From positions 62,001 to 126,000 of the forward strand of contig CAVOZJ010000013.1 in the NCBI GenBank assembly GCA_963700885.1: a DNA stretch of 64,000 nucleotides, in the 5' to 3' direction. A model generated the notes under the pieces. It had not been told where the DNA came from. It worked only from the letters and a program-made list of their open reading frames with translations, and ran no database searches. Shown here piece by piece: positions 42,611 through 49,757 of the stretch (within the stretch, counting starts at the first letter, position 1; every line of letters begins with the position of its first letter). This DNA comes from Anderseniella sp963700885 (GTDB taxonomy: Bacteria > Pseudomonadota > Alphaproteobacteria > Rhizobiales > Aestuariivirgaceae). Made by a program: the position numbers and the translations under genes.

Positions 42611-42731
42611 GATGCCAGCACGAAGCGCGCATTACCAGATCGATTGTCCAGCGTGAACGTCACGTCATGTTGTACTGTCTAGTGTTGCAAACTTTCACGC
42701 ATCCGTGCGGATTTCAGGCGTCGGGAACTAT

Positions 42732-42851
42732 TCACGACATGCCTGCAGCGGCATAGGCCATCATGGCGCCTGATGCAAGGGTTGCTACAACAAGAAAAAT
42801 CAGGACGCGGCGAAGAAATCGTTTGTCAGCAGCAGATGTCGTCGTGGACAT
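42732..42851 (-). CDS. 39-residue single-helix membrane protein
   Basis: From ATG 42851, preceded by GGGGA at good spacing, the frame encodes a polar start (MSTTTSAADKRFLRR) and one membrane helix (VLIFLVVATLASGAMMAYAAA). The longer open frame to 42953 is not supported. The size and single helix are typical of small membrane proteins that escape annotation; no function is apparent. It lies upstream of the metallopeptidase gene and downstream of leuC on the same strand. Confidence 0.5.
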   Translation of the reverse strand: MSTTTSAADKRFLRRVLIFLVVATLASGAMMAYAAAGMS

Positions 42852-42991
42852 AAGTTCCCCAATACTCAAAAATGACGAACCGGTCCCCAATGGGAAACAC
42901 AAATTCGTACCACCCGGCTTTGCCCCAAACCGCGTTAGTTCAGTATGCACCATATTCGCAGGTGATGCGCAAGGAAGAAGCGCAGGTTATC

Positions 42992-44401
42992 TCAAGTTAG
43001 TGTACGGATATCAACGAAATAACCGGCTATAGCAGCTGCAGCAGCCATTGCAGGGGAGACGAGATGGGTGCGTCCCTTGAAACCCTGACGGCCTTCAAAG
43101 TTGCGATTCGATGTTGATGCACAACGTTGACCTGGTTTGAGCTGATCCGGGTTCATGCCGAGACACATGGAACAGCCGGGCTCGCGCCACTCAAATCCTG
43201 CAGCCTTGAATATCCGGTCCAGGCCTTCTGCTTCTGCCTGTGCCTTCACCACCCCCGAACCTGGAACGATCATGGCATAATCCAGCCGATCGGATATTCT
43301 CTTGCCTTCAATCACGCGGGCAACTTCGCGCAAATCTTCAATACGGCCATTGGTGCAGGAACCAATCCACACCACATCGAGGCCAATGTCGGTAATTCTG
43401 GTGCCCGGGGTCAGGCCCATATAGTCGAGCGCGCGCTGTTTGGATGCCCGCTTTGCTTCATCAGCAATGTCCGCGGGGTCCGGGACCGCACCTGCCACAG
43501 AGATGACATCTTCAGGCGATGTGCCCCACGACACGATGGGTGGCAGCGCGGCTGCATCAAGTGTGATGATTTCGTCAAAATGTGCGCCGTCGTCCGAGAA
43601 CAGGGTTTCCCAATGAGCCATTGCAGCGTCCCAATTGGCACCCGATGGCGCCATCGGGCGGCCTCTGAGATACTCGTAGGCCTTTTTGTCCGGCGCAATC
43701 ATGCCGGCGCGCGCTCCGCCTTCAATGGTCATGTTGCACACGGTCATGCGGCCTTCCATGGACAGGTCGCGGAATGCTTCTCCGGCAAACTCGATGACGT
43801 GGCCGGTTCCTCCGGCTGTTCCGATTTCACCGATAACGGCGAGAATAATGTCCTTGGCGGTCGCGCCCCTGGCCAATTTGCCGTCAACCTGCACCTTCAT
43901 GTTGCGGGCTTTTTTCTGGATCAGGGTCTGGGTTGCCAGAACGTGTTCCACTTCCGATGTACCGATGCCGTGTGCCAGGGCCCCAAAAGCTCCATGGGTC
44001 GAAGTATGGCTGTCGCCGCAAACGATGGTAGTGCCGGGCAGCGTGAAACCCTGTTCGGGACCGATGATATGAACGATCCCCTGGCGCGCATCAGTTTCAG
44101 AGAAATACTCAACACCGAATTCAGCGGCATTTTTCGCCAGGGTTTCAACCTGAATGCGGCTTTCTTCCTCCGCGATACCTTTTGAGCGATCAGTGGTTGG
44201 AACATTGTGGTCGACCACGGCAAGCGTCTTTTCGGGTGCGTGGACGCGGCGGCCTGTCATGCGCAGGCCCTCAAAAGCCTGCGGGCTGGTTACTTCATGC
44301 ACCAGGTGGCGATCAATATACAGCACGCATGTGCCGTCATCTGCCTCGTGAACCAGGTGATCGTCCCAGATCTTGTCATACAGGGTGCGGGGGCCAGCCA
44401 T
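42992..44401 (-). CDS. leuC: 3-isopropylmalate dehydratase large subunit
   Basis: This 469-residue aconitase-superfamily enzyme isomerises 2- to 3-isopropylmalate. It starts RTLYDKIWDDHLVHE and carries HTSTHGAFGALAHGIGTSE and the [4Fe-4S] cluster cysteines in IGSCTNGRIEDL and CSMCLGMNPDQLKPGQRCAS. Length is normal. ATG 44401 is chosen over an unconserved 18-residue extension. The translation genes rplS and trmD lie about 3 kb upstream on the same strand, a neighbourhood often seen in Hyphomicrobiales, with the csp and methyltransferase genes inserted between. Confidence 0.96.
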   Translation of the reverse strand: MAGPRTLYDKIWDDHLVHEADDGTCVLYIDRHLVHEVTSPQAFEGLRMTGRRVHAPEKTLAVVDHNVPTTDRSKGIAEEESRIQVETLAKNAAEFGVEYFSETDARQGIVHIIGPEQGFTLPGTTIVCGDSHTSTHGAFGALAHGIGTSEVEHVLATQTLIQKKARNMKVQVDGKLARGATAKDIILAVIGEIGTAGGTGHVIEFAGEAFRDLSMEGRMTVCNMTIEGGARAGMIAPDKKAYEYLRGRPMAPSGANWDAAMAHWETLFSDDGAHFDEIITLDAAALPPIVSWGTSPEDVISVAGAVPDPADIADEAKRASKQRALDYMGLTPGTRITDIGLDVVWIGSCTNGRIEDLREVARVIEGKRISDRLDYAMIVPGSGVVKAQAEAEGLDRIFKAAGFEWREPGCSMCLGMNPDQLKPGQRCASTSNRNFEGRQGFKGRTHLVSPAMAAAAAIAGYFVDIRTLT

Positions 44402-44491
44402 GAAAATCCTCAAGTCGTTTGGAAGTGTTTGGAATTGGCGGCAAACTAGCGTCACCTGGAGCGTTTGTCATCCGGAAACAGGAATAGAAAA

Positions 44492-44519
44492 TACCGGAGT
44501 GACGATGATCACTCCGGTA
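44492..44519 (-). terminator. Terminator hairpin of the symporter remnant
   Basis: On the minus strand TACCGGAGTGA pairs perfectly with TCACTCCGGTA (11 bp, six-base loop), followed by TTTTCTATT. The stop codon of the symporter remnant lies inside the stem. A well-formed terminator here has no intact gene to serve, which supports the view that a full gene once stood upstream. It may still stop transcripts entering leuC. Confidence 0.75.
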
Positions 44520-44697
44520 CAAAAGTGTGCGAATGCCGGATTTGGTGATTGAACCTCTTGATCTCGCCAGACTTGAGGCGGGACATATACGAGCTCATTT
44601 CCCTCTTGACGATTGGCATCAGGAAGTAGAGCGCCATGATATTAGTCACTGCCGTGGCGAAGATCGCCGTGTCAGAGAAGTTAACAACAGGCTCAGG
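44509..44697 (-). pseudogene. 3' remnant of an alanine/glycine:cation symporter (AGCS) gene
   Basis: Read on the minus strand, the bases encode EPVVNFSDTAIFATAVTN, then IMALYFLMPIVKREMSSYM and SRLKSGEIKRF before a TGA at 44509. This resembles the last helix and cytoplasmic tail of AGCS symporters, where a short NxxALYFL helix is followed by a basic LKSGEIKRF-like tail. The frame is closed by a stop upstream near 44720 and no further symporter sequence is visible, so only the C-terminal 60 or so residues remain. A terminator follows immediately. The family call is from memory of the tail pattern. A 77-codon plus-strand frame overlaps it and is rejected. Confidence 0.58.
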
Positions 44698-44816
44698 ACT
44701 TGCAGAGCCTGGGCAAGCAACCTGGCGGCATCAGTAAAATCACAGCTAAATCGCGGATGAATTTTTAAGGACTGCACTGATAAAACCAATCTGATGACCA
44801 ACAGGGTGGCGGTGCG

Positions 44817-45053
44817 ATGTTCAACAATGCAAACAACAGAAAACCATTTGATGTGCAATTGCTGCTGAGCGACGGGCGGGCTATCAACGGTACCCTGTTG
44901 TTGCCGGTGAGCAGCGATATCAAACGTGCACTCAGCGGGGATAGTCCGATACTGGAGTTTCGGCATACCGATGGCCGTGAATCAATGATCGCGAAGACAG
45001 CGGTTGTTGAAATCGTGATACAGGACAGTGTGGCTTCCGAAGCGGCGGCCTGA
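44817..45053 (+). CDS. Small soluble protein, function unknown
   Basis: This 78-residue protein reads as a small beta-rich domain: KPFDVQLLLSDGRAINGTLLLP, then LEFRHTDGRESMIAKTAVVEI, with no signal peptide or membrane segment. The pattern of two paired strands around a GR-x-I-x-G turn recalls small PilZ-like or SH3-like folds, but no signature residue confirms this. It stands alone between the symporter remnant and cspA; the 220 bases that follow form the csp leader. Confidence 0.6.
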   Translation: MFNNANNRKPFDVQLLLSDGRAINGTLLLPVSSDIKRALSGDSPILEFRHTDGRESMIAKTAVVEIVIQDSVASEAAA

Positions 45054-45273
45054 GCTTTTGGAATTAGCGATTTTCAGTTTTATTTTCACGCTTCAGTTGC
45101 TATTTGCTGTGAAATCACCCATATACCACCGCGTATAGACCGAACTTGTCTGGTGTTGCCTCGCTATGCGGTACGCCGTTTAACCCAGTTAATCCCGACA
45201 ATGTGAGCAATGTACCGACCCAGCCGTCACAAGGTGTGAACGAGCGGGTTTCTCCTTTGAAGGGACAACGACC

Positions 45274-45486
45274 ATGCCAGTAGGCACAGTAAAATTTTTC
45301 AACACCACCAAGGGCTTCGGCTTTATTGAACCGGAAGATGGTTCGAAGGATGCTTTTGTTCATATCTCCGCTGTAGAGCGCGCAGGTATGGGCACCTTGA
45401 ACGAAGGTCAGAAGGTCAAGTTTGAGCTGGTTACCGACCAGCGCAGCGGCAAAATGTCGGCCGACAACCTGGAAGCCGCTTCTTAA
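45274..45486 (+). CDS. Cold-shock protein CspA family
   Basis: This 70-residue single OB-fold protein binds single-stranded RNA and DNA. Both RNP motifs are intact: KGFGFIEPEDG (RNP1) and DAFVHISAVE (RNP2), and the start MPVGTVKFFNTTKGFG is typical. AAGGGAC lies just upstream of ATG 45274. The 220-base untranslated region before it (45054-45273) is long, as for many csp mRNAs whose leaders respond to temperature. A clear terminator follows at 45518, so it is a single-gene transcript. Confidence 0.95.
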   Translation: MPVGTVKFFNTTKGFGFIEPEDGSKDAFVHISAVERAGMGTLNEGQKVKFELVTDQRSGKMSADNLEAAS

Positions 45487-45517
45487 GTGTAGCGTACTTT
45501 CAGCATCAGGTTTTCAG

Positions 45518-45552
45518 ACCCTGCAAACCACAACTGGCTTGCAGGGTTTTTA
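45518..45552 (+). terminator. Rho-independent terminator after the cold-shock gene
   Basis: ACCCTGCAA pairs with TTGCAGGGT across a 12-base loop and runs into TTTTTAT. It begins 32 bases after the stop. Confidence 0.92.
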
Positions 45553-45672
45553 TTTGCGCAGGTTTTCTTCCTCGTTCATGGCGTCTACATATTTGCCAAT
45601 GGCCCGGGCAGTAACGGTGAGGGTCTGGCGATAAAACAACATGGCCATGACAGTGCACTCAGGATTGTCCAC

Positions 45673-46476
45673 ATGAAAGATCGTGACAAATATGTTTCGG
45701 CGAACAGGGAGGCCTGGAACGAGGCGGCCCATCGCCATGCTGCGCACAATCAGGCAGCGCTGCGCGAGCAGTTCTCGCATGGTGGATGCAACTTCCTCGC
45801 AGATGAAATCACCGGCATGCTGGAGGAGATCGGTGTCACAGGCAAATCGGTCGTGCAGATTGCGTGCAACAACGGCAAGGATCTGCTTTCACTGAAGGCC
45901 ATGGGGGTAGGCCGATGCCTGGGAATCGACCAGGCAGAAATGTTTCTGGAGCAGGCACGCGAGTTGGCTGAGATAGCCGGATTCGACAGTGACGTGAGTT
46001 TCACGGCAGCGGATGTTTACGGGCTCCCGGATGACCTGAAGGAGCATTTTGATATCGCGCTGACCACAATCGGCGTGCTCGGATGGATGCCTGACCTGGA
46101 AGGATTTTTCTCTGCAGTTTCAGGGCTGATAGTGTCCGGCGGCCACTGGGTTATGGAGGAAAGCCATCCCATCCTGATGATGTATCAACCTGGTGAGAAT
46201 GGCGGGTCATCCAGGATTGAGCATTCCTATTTTCAGACCGAACCATTTGTGGAAACCACCGGCCTGGATTATTTCGGCCATGAGAAGTATGCCTCCAGCC
46301 CGAATTATTCGTTCACCCACACATTGTCGGATATTGTCAACGCCGGGCTCAAGGCTGGGCTGGAACTGCGGGGCATGCACGAGGTCGGCCACGACATTTC
46401 CAATTTCTGCAGTGATCTGGAACTGGCCGAAGCCAGGCCACCGCTCGGGCTTTACATGCTGTGGCGCAAAACATGA
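45673..46476 (+). CDS. Class I SAM-dependent methyltransferase
   Basis: This 267-residue protein has the Rossmann-type methyltransferase core. The SAM-binding motif I reads VVQIACNNGKDLLSL (about residues 60-74), with the acidic end of strand 2 in CLGIDQAEMFLEQAREL and motif IV in DIALTTIGVLGWMPDLEGFF. The C-terminal part carries YFGHEKYASSPNYSFTHTLS, found in a group of uncharacterised bacterial methyltransferases. Substrate unknown. It converges on the small membrane protein at 46529 and lies 186 bases after the csp stop, beyond its terminator. Confidence 0.85.
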   Translation: MKDRDKYVSANREAWNEAAHRHAAHNQAALREQFSHGGCNFLADEITGMLEEIGVTGKSVVQIACNNGKDLLSLKAMGVGRCLGIDQAEMFLEQARELAEIAGFDSDVSFTAADVYGLPDDLKEHFDIALTTIGVLGWMPDLEGFFSAVSGLIVSGGHWVMEESHPILMMYQPGENGGSSRIEHSYFQTEPFVETTGLDYFGHEKYASSPNYSFTHTLSDIVNAGLKAGLELRGMHEVGHDISNFCSDLELAEARPPLGLYMLWRKT

Positions 46477-46528
46477 TATGGGTCTGGAGCTGCACTCCAT
46501 TCAAAAGTGCCGCCCCTGGTTCAGCAGG

Positions 46529-46801
46529 CTATTGAGCAGGTGCTGTAGTAGCCGGCGGAACAGGTTGTGTGACCGGTTGCTGCGCAGCGGGAGCACTTTC
46601 CGTAGCGGGTGCAGGTGTGACCTGTTCGCTTGTTGTGCCAACGGTTGTGGCAGGACGGTCGGAGCCTGCAAACGAGAAAAAGGCAATCAATCCAAGCAGG
46701 ATGGCGACAGCAAGACCGATCAGCCAGCCAGTCGAACCGCTGGACTGGGTACGATAGCCGGGTGCGTGTGAGCGATGCTCATTGTGATAGTCAGTGGCCA
46801 T
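46529..46801 (-). CDS. Small membrane protein with Pro/Ala/Thr-rich tail
   Basis: This 90-residue protein has a polar N-terminus (MATDYHNEHRSHAPGYRTQS), one membrane helix (GWLIGLAVAILLGLIAFFSF, about residues 26-45) and a low-complexity tail of Pro, Ala, Thr and Gln (residues 50-90) likely outside the membrane. ATG 46801 is chosen over an extension of seven residues. No family is recognised. It lies convergent to the methyltransferase gene. Confidence 0.66.
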   Translation of the reverse strand: MATDYHNEHRSHAPGYRTQSSGSTGWLIGLAVAILLGLIAFFSFAGSDRPATTVGTTSEQVTPAPATESAPAAQQPVTQPVPPATTAPAQ

Positions 46802-46915
46802 GACAAATACTCCATAACTCATGGCCCCCTAGCCCATTCAATGAGTTCATTTCAGCACTCCATTATGCCGATGCAAGGGCGGAAATGGGGTCTTTTTGGA
46901 CCTTTGCCTGGAGAT

Positions 46916-47005
46916 TGAACAGCCTGTCAGCCTGCGGCGGGCTGTTTTGATTTTCTACTGTCGAACAGCTTGTCCGCCTTCGGCGGGCTGTTCTGTACCC
47001 CGGCA
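46916..47005. repeat. Pair of similar REP-like hairpins after rplS
   Basis: Two related 34-35-base elements 55 bases apart, at 46916-46949 and 46971-47005, each run from TGAACAGC or CGAACAGC to GGCGGGCTGTT and can fold into stems with AACAGC paired to GCTGTT. They lie in the 299-base gap between the small membrane protein and rplS. The second shares TCGAACAGCTT with the tandem repeats at 38207 and 38371, suggesting a dispersed intergenic repeat family in this genome. Confidence 0.62.
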
Positions 47006-47046
47006 AGTCACCGTGCAGCGTCACCAATGGCGGCGGGGTGGCGGGC

Positions 47047-47075
47047 AGAAAAAAGGCCGGGAACAAGGCCCGGCC
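47047..47075 (-). terminator. Rho-independent terminator after rplS
   Basis: On the minus strand GGCCGGG pairs perfectly with CCCGGCC around a seven-base loop and is followed by TTTTTT. It lies about 25 bases after the rplS stop and ends the translation-gene transcript. Confidence 0.93.
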
Positions 47076-47100
47076 AATTCGAAATCCGAAGTGGATTTGA

Positions 47101-47781
47101 TCACTCGGTGGCAGCGGACTTTTCAGCTGATTCCTGATCAACCTTGGCACGAGGCGCCTTGCCTGCCAGCAATTCCTTGGCCTGAACGATCCATTCATCA
47201 CGCTCGATGCGACCTCCCAATGACAGTTTGGCGTCGTAATCGGCGATATCGTCCTTCTTCCATTTGGCGATCTGGGTCAGGCTGGTTACGCCTTCGCCGG
47301 CCAGCTTTTCAGCAAGCACATCTCCAACACCGGAAATCAGTGATACATCATCAACCACCTGAGGCGCGTTGGCGGCTTCAGCCCTGGCTGCCTCTGCCTG
47401 CGCGGCACCTGGAACAACAACCGAACGCTTCTTCTCGGCAATACGAGCGCGTCTGCCGGTGCGACCACGCAGATAATACAGCTTTGCGCGACGTACCTTG
47501 CCGCGCCGCAATAATGTGACGCTTTCAACCAGCGGCGAGTAAATCGGGAACACACGCTCCACACCTTCGCCGTAGCTGAGCTTGCGCACTGTGAAGTTTT
47601 CATTGAGGCCAGCGCCTGAACGGGCAATCACCACTCCTTCGTAGTTCTGGATACGCGAGCGTTCACCTTCGGTGACGCGAACTGCAACAACGATTGTGTC
47701 GCCTGGGGCAAAATCCGGTATTTCGCGTTTGGCCGCAATGGCCTGAGCCTGCTCGTGCTCGAGCTGCTGGATAATGTTCAT
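47101..47781 (-). CDS. rplS: 50S ribosomal protein L19 with C-terminal helix-hairpin-helix-like extension
   Basis: Residues 1-120 are a normal L19, with FAPGDTIVVAVRVTEGERSRI, QNYEGVVIARSGAGLNENF and LLRRGKVRRAKLYYLRGRTG. L19 sits at the 30S-50S interface. The protein then continues for over 100 residues to 226: an Ala-rich linker (125-140), a compact domain at about 146-205 whose ISGVGDVLAEKLAGEGVTSL start resembles helix-hairpin-helix or DUF4332-type domains, and a charged end. Bacterial L19 is usually 115-130 residues. ATG 47781 fits the conserved MNIIQQLE start. It lies downstream of trmD with 182 bases between and before a clear terminator. Confidence 0.93.
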   Translation of the reverse strand: MNIIQQLEHEQAQAIAAKREIPDFAPGDTIVVAVRVTEGERSRIQNYEGVVIARSGAGLNENFTVRKLSYGEGVERVFPIYSPLVESVTLLRRGKVRRAKLYYLRGRTGRRARIAEKKRSVVVPGAAQAEAARAEAANAPQVVDDVSLISGVGDVLAEKLAGEGVTSLTQIAKWKKDDIADYDAKLSLGGRIERDEWIVQAKELLAGKAPRAKVDQESAEKSAATE

Positions 47782-47963
47782 CGGACGAATTCCTTCTTGG
47801 TGCGGCCCGCGTTCATTTTGAACGCCGAAAAATCGCCCCAACATTTTCAGATACAATCATCTTTCGGCAGTATACAGGCAGTGCCAGATTGCCGGATGAT
47901 CTTGCGATGGCGGTCTTTACCCGTGTGAAGGTGTAAAAGTCAATGTCTATCCGCACATTTGGG

Positions 47964-48662
47964 TCATTTGTTTGTGTCTTCTGGCCGAAACAGGTCCGGC
48001 CGGCGCTGCATGGTCAATCTTTCCGACTGATCCCGCCTCCAGCGGGAAATTGCAGCGTGGTCGCCGGAAAGCAAGACTGCCGGTATTTCAAGTCCCTCCC
48101 ACTGGCGCGGCCGGGTATACTGCGGGTGTTCCAGCAGCCCATGTTCGAAACTTTCGTCAGTGCCGGACGTATCATTGCCCATGATGCCCGGCAACAGGCG
48201 TACAATGGCGTCCAGTACGATGTGAGCCGCCGGTTCTCCGCCGGACAGGACATAGTCACCTACTGAAACTTCCGTCAGGTTTCGAGCCTCTATAACGCGC
48301 TCATCGACACCCTCGAACCGGCCGCAGACAATCATTACTCCGTCAGTTGCAGCCAGTTCACGCACAAACCCTTGCGTCAACGGGCGTCCCCGCGGGCTCA
48401 TCAGCAAGCGGGGACGGGTGTCCTGCGGTGTGCTGGCAGCGTCGACGGCGCGGGCCAGCACATCGGGCTTTAATACCATGCCGGGACCGCCGCCTGCCGG
48501 GGTGTCATCCACGGAGGCGTGCTTGCCGGTGGCGTGCTTGCGAATATCGCGTGCCTGCAGCGACCAGATGCCATCCTGCAGACCTCTGCCTGCCACGGAC
48601 ATCCCGAGCGGCCCGGGGAACATATCCGGGTAAAGCGTCAGTACTGTTGCAAGAAAAGGCAT
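47964..48662 (-). CDS. trmD: tRNA (guanine37-N1)-methyltransferase
   Basis: This 232-residue SPOUT-class enzyme makes m1G37 in tRNAs reading CNN codons, preventing frameshifting. The start FLATVLTLYPDMFPGPLG is typical, DDTPAGGGPGMVLKPDVL and CGRFEGVDERVIE form the tRNA and SAM region, and SVGDYVLSGGEPAAHIVLDA is the knot signature. ATG 48662 is chosen; a GTG at 48716, two bases after the rimM stop region, would add 18 residues and allow direct coupling, and cannot be ruled out. Order rpsP-rimM-trmD-rplS is the standard bacterial arrangement. Confidence 0.93.
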   Translation of the reverse strand: MPFLATVLTLYPDMFPGPLGMSVAGRGLQDGIWSLQARDIRKHATGKHASVDDTPAGGGPGMVLKPDVLARAVDAASTPQDTRPRLLMSPRGRPLTQGFVRELAATDGVMIVCGRFEGVDERVIEARNLTEVSVGDYVLSGGEPAAHIVLDAIVRLLPGIMGNDTSGTDESFEHGLLEHPQYTRPRQWEGLEIPAVLLSGDHAAISRWRRDQSERLTMQRRPDLFRPEDTNK

Positions 48663-48717
48663 CTGCTGGCTACTCTTTCTGATCGGCTTGCGACCGGCAG
48701 CCGGTTGCCAATACACG

Positions 48718-49239
48718 TCATCCGGTTTCCGTGTCCAACAATCCGTCGGGAGGATTGATGGTCATTGTACCGGCGTCAAGATTGATTTCCGGCACCGTTT
48801 CAGTGTCGAACGGCATCAGCACTGTGGCTTCGACATTCTGCAGTTTCATTTCCAGCAGCTCACCGGCGCCAAAGTCCAGTATGGCGACCACGTTACCGAT
48901 TTTCACCCCCTGGGAGTCCAAAATACGGAGGCCGATCAAATCCGCGTGGTAAACCTCGTCCTGTTCCGGTTCAGGAAGCCGGTCACGCGGGACGGACAAT
49001 TCAAGCCCCTTGAGGGCCTCGGCTGCATTGCGGTCATCTATGCCTTCGATGCGGGTGCGAAATGCGTCTTTGTGAGCCTTGAGCGACACTATCTTTACGA
49101 TTGCGCCGTTGGACGCATCCAGCGGGCCATATGACGCGATGGCTTCAGGGTCAGCAGTGAAACTTTTTAGCTTCACTTCACCCTGAATGCCGTGCACGCC
49201 GGTTATGACGCCAAGGACAATGCGCGAAGGCCCGGGCAT
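48718..49239 (-). CDS. rimM: Ribosome maturation factor RimM
   Basis: This 173-residue protein assists 30S head assembly and binds S19. The N-terminal RimM domain begins IVLGVITGVHGIQGEVKLKSF, and the C-terminal PRC-barrel part contains YHADLIGLRILDSQGVKIGNV and the conserved GELLEMKL-xx-VLMPF region. Length is typical. It lies 15 bases downstream of rpsP and overlaps or closely precedes trmD, consistent with one operon. Confidence 0.94.
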   Translation of the reverse strand: MPGPSRIVLGVITGVHGIQGEVKLKSFTADPEAIASYGPLDASNGAIVKIVSLKAHKDAFRTRIEGIDDRNAAEALKGLELSVPRDRLPEPEQDEVYHADLIGLRILDSQGVKIGNVVAILDFGAGELLEMKLQNVEATVLMPFDTETVPEINLDAGTMTINPPDGLLDTETG

Positions 49240-49254
49240 TCAGGCATGAGTCCT

Positions 49255-49698
49255 TTAAGATGCTGCTTCTTCAGCGGGCGCTTCTTCCGCGGGAGCAGCA
49301 GCGGCAGCTTCGGCGGCCTCTTTTGCCGCGGCAGCTTCAGCCACAGCGGCCGCCTTGGCGGCGGTTGCTGCTTCGGCTTCGGCAGCTTCGCGTTCCATCC
49401 GCTTTTTGCCCGGCTTGGCCTTGTTCGGGTTGTTGCGTGGTTCCCGTTTTTCCAGACCAAGTGCATCGAGGAAGCGAAGAACCCGATCAGTTGGCCTGGC
49501 GCCAACACTGATCCAGTGTTTTGCACGATCCATATCGAGGTTGATGCGGTCTGCTGAATCCTTCGGAAGCAGAGGACTGTAGGTGCCAATCTTTTCGATG
49601 AAACGGCCGTCGCGAGGAGCGCTCACGTCAGCCACCACGATACGATAGTACGGACGCTTTTTGGACCCGCCACGGGCCAGTCTGATTTTCAATGCCAT
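49255..49698 (-). CDS. rpsP: 30S ribosomal protein S16 with Ala/Glu-rich tail
   Basis: The first 80 or so residues are a normal S16: MALKIRLARGGSKKRPYYRI, RDGRFIEKIGTYSPL and GARPTDRVLRFLDALGL. After a basic stretch the chain continues to residue 147 with an alanine/glutamate-rich tail (AEAEAATAAKAAAVAEAAAA-like) ending EEAAS. Many alphaproteobacterial S16 proteins carry such tails, but this one nearly doubles the core length. It is the first gene of rpsP-rimM-trmD-rplS; ffh lies 59 bases upstream on the same strand. Confidence 0.95.
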   Translation of the reverse strand: MALKIRLARGGSKKRPYYRIVVADVSAPRDGRFIEKIGTYSPLLPKDSADRINLDMDRAKHWISVGARPTDRVLRFLDALGLEKREPRNNPNKAKPGKKRMEREAAEAEAATAAKAAAVAEAAAAKEAAEAAAAAPAEEAPAEEAAS

Positions 49699-49757
49699 GT
49701 CTGAATTCTCCTTGAGTGATCACATGTTTGAGTGGATTTGAAAATTTCTATTGATCG

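Noticed and set aside
44527..44760. 77-codon plus-strand frame between leuC and the small protein at 44817
   Set aside because: The opposite strand carries recognisable symporter C-terminal sequence, and the plus frame has no domain or good ribosome binding site.
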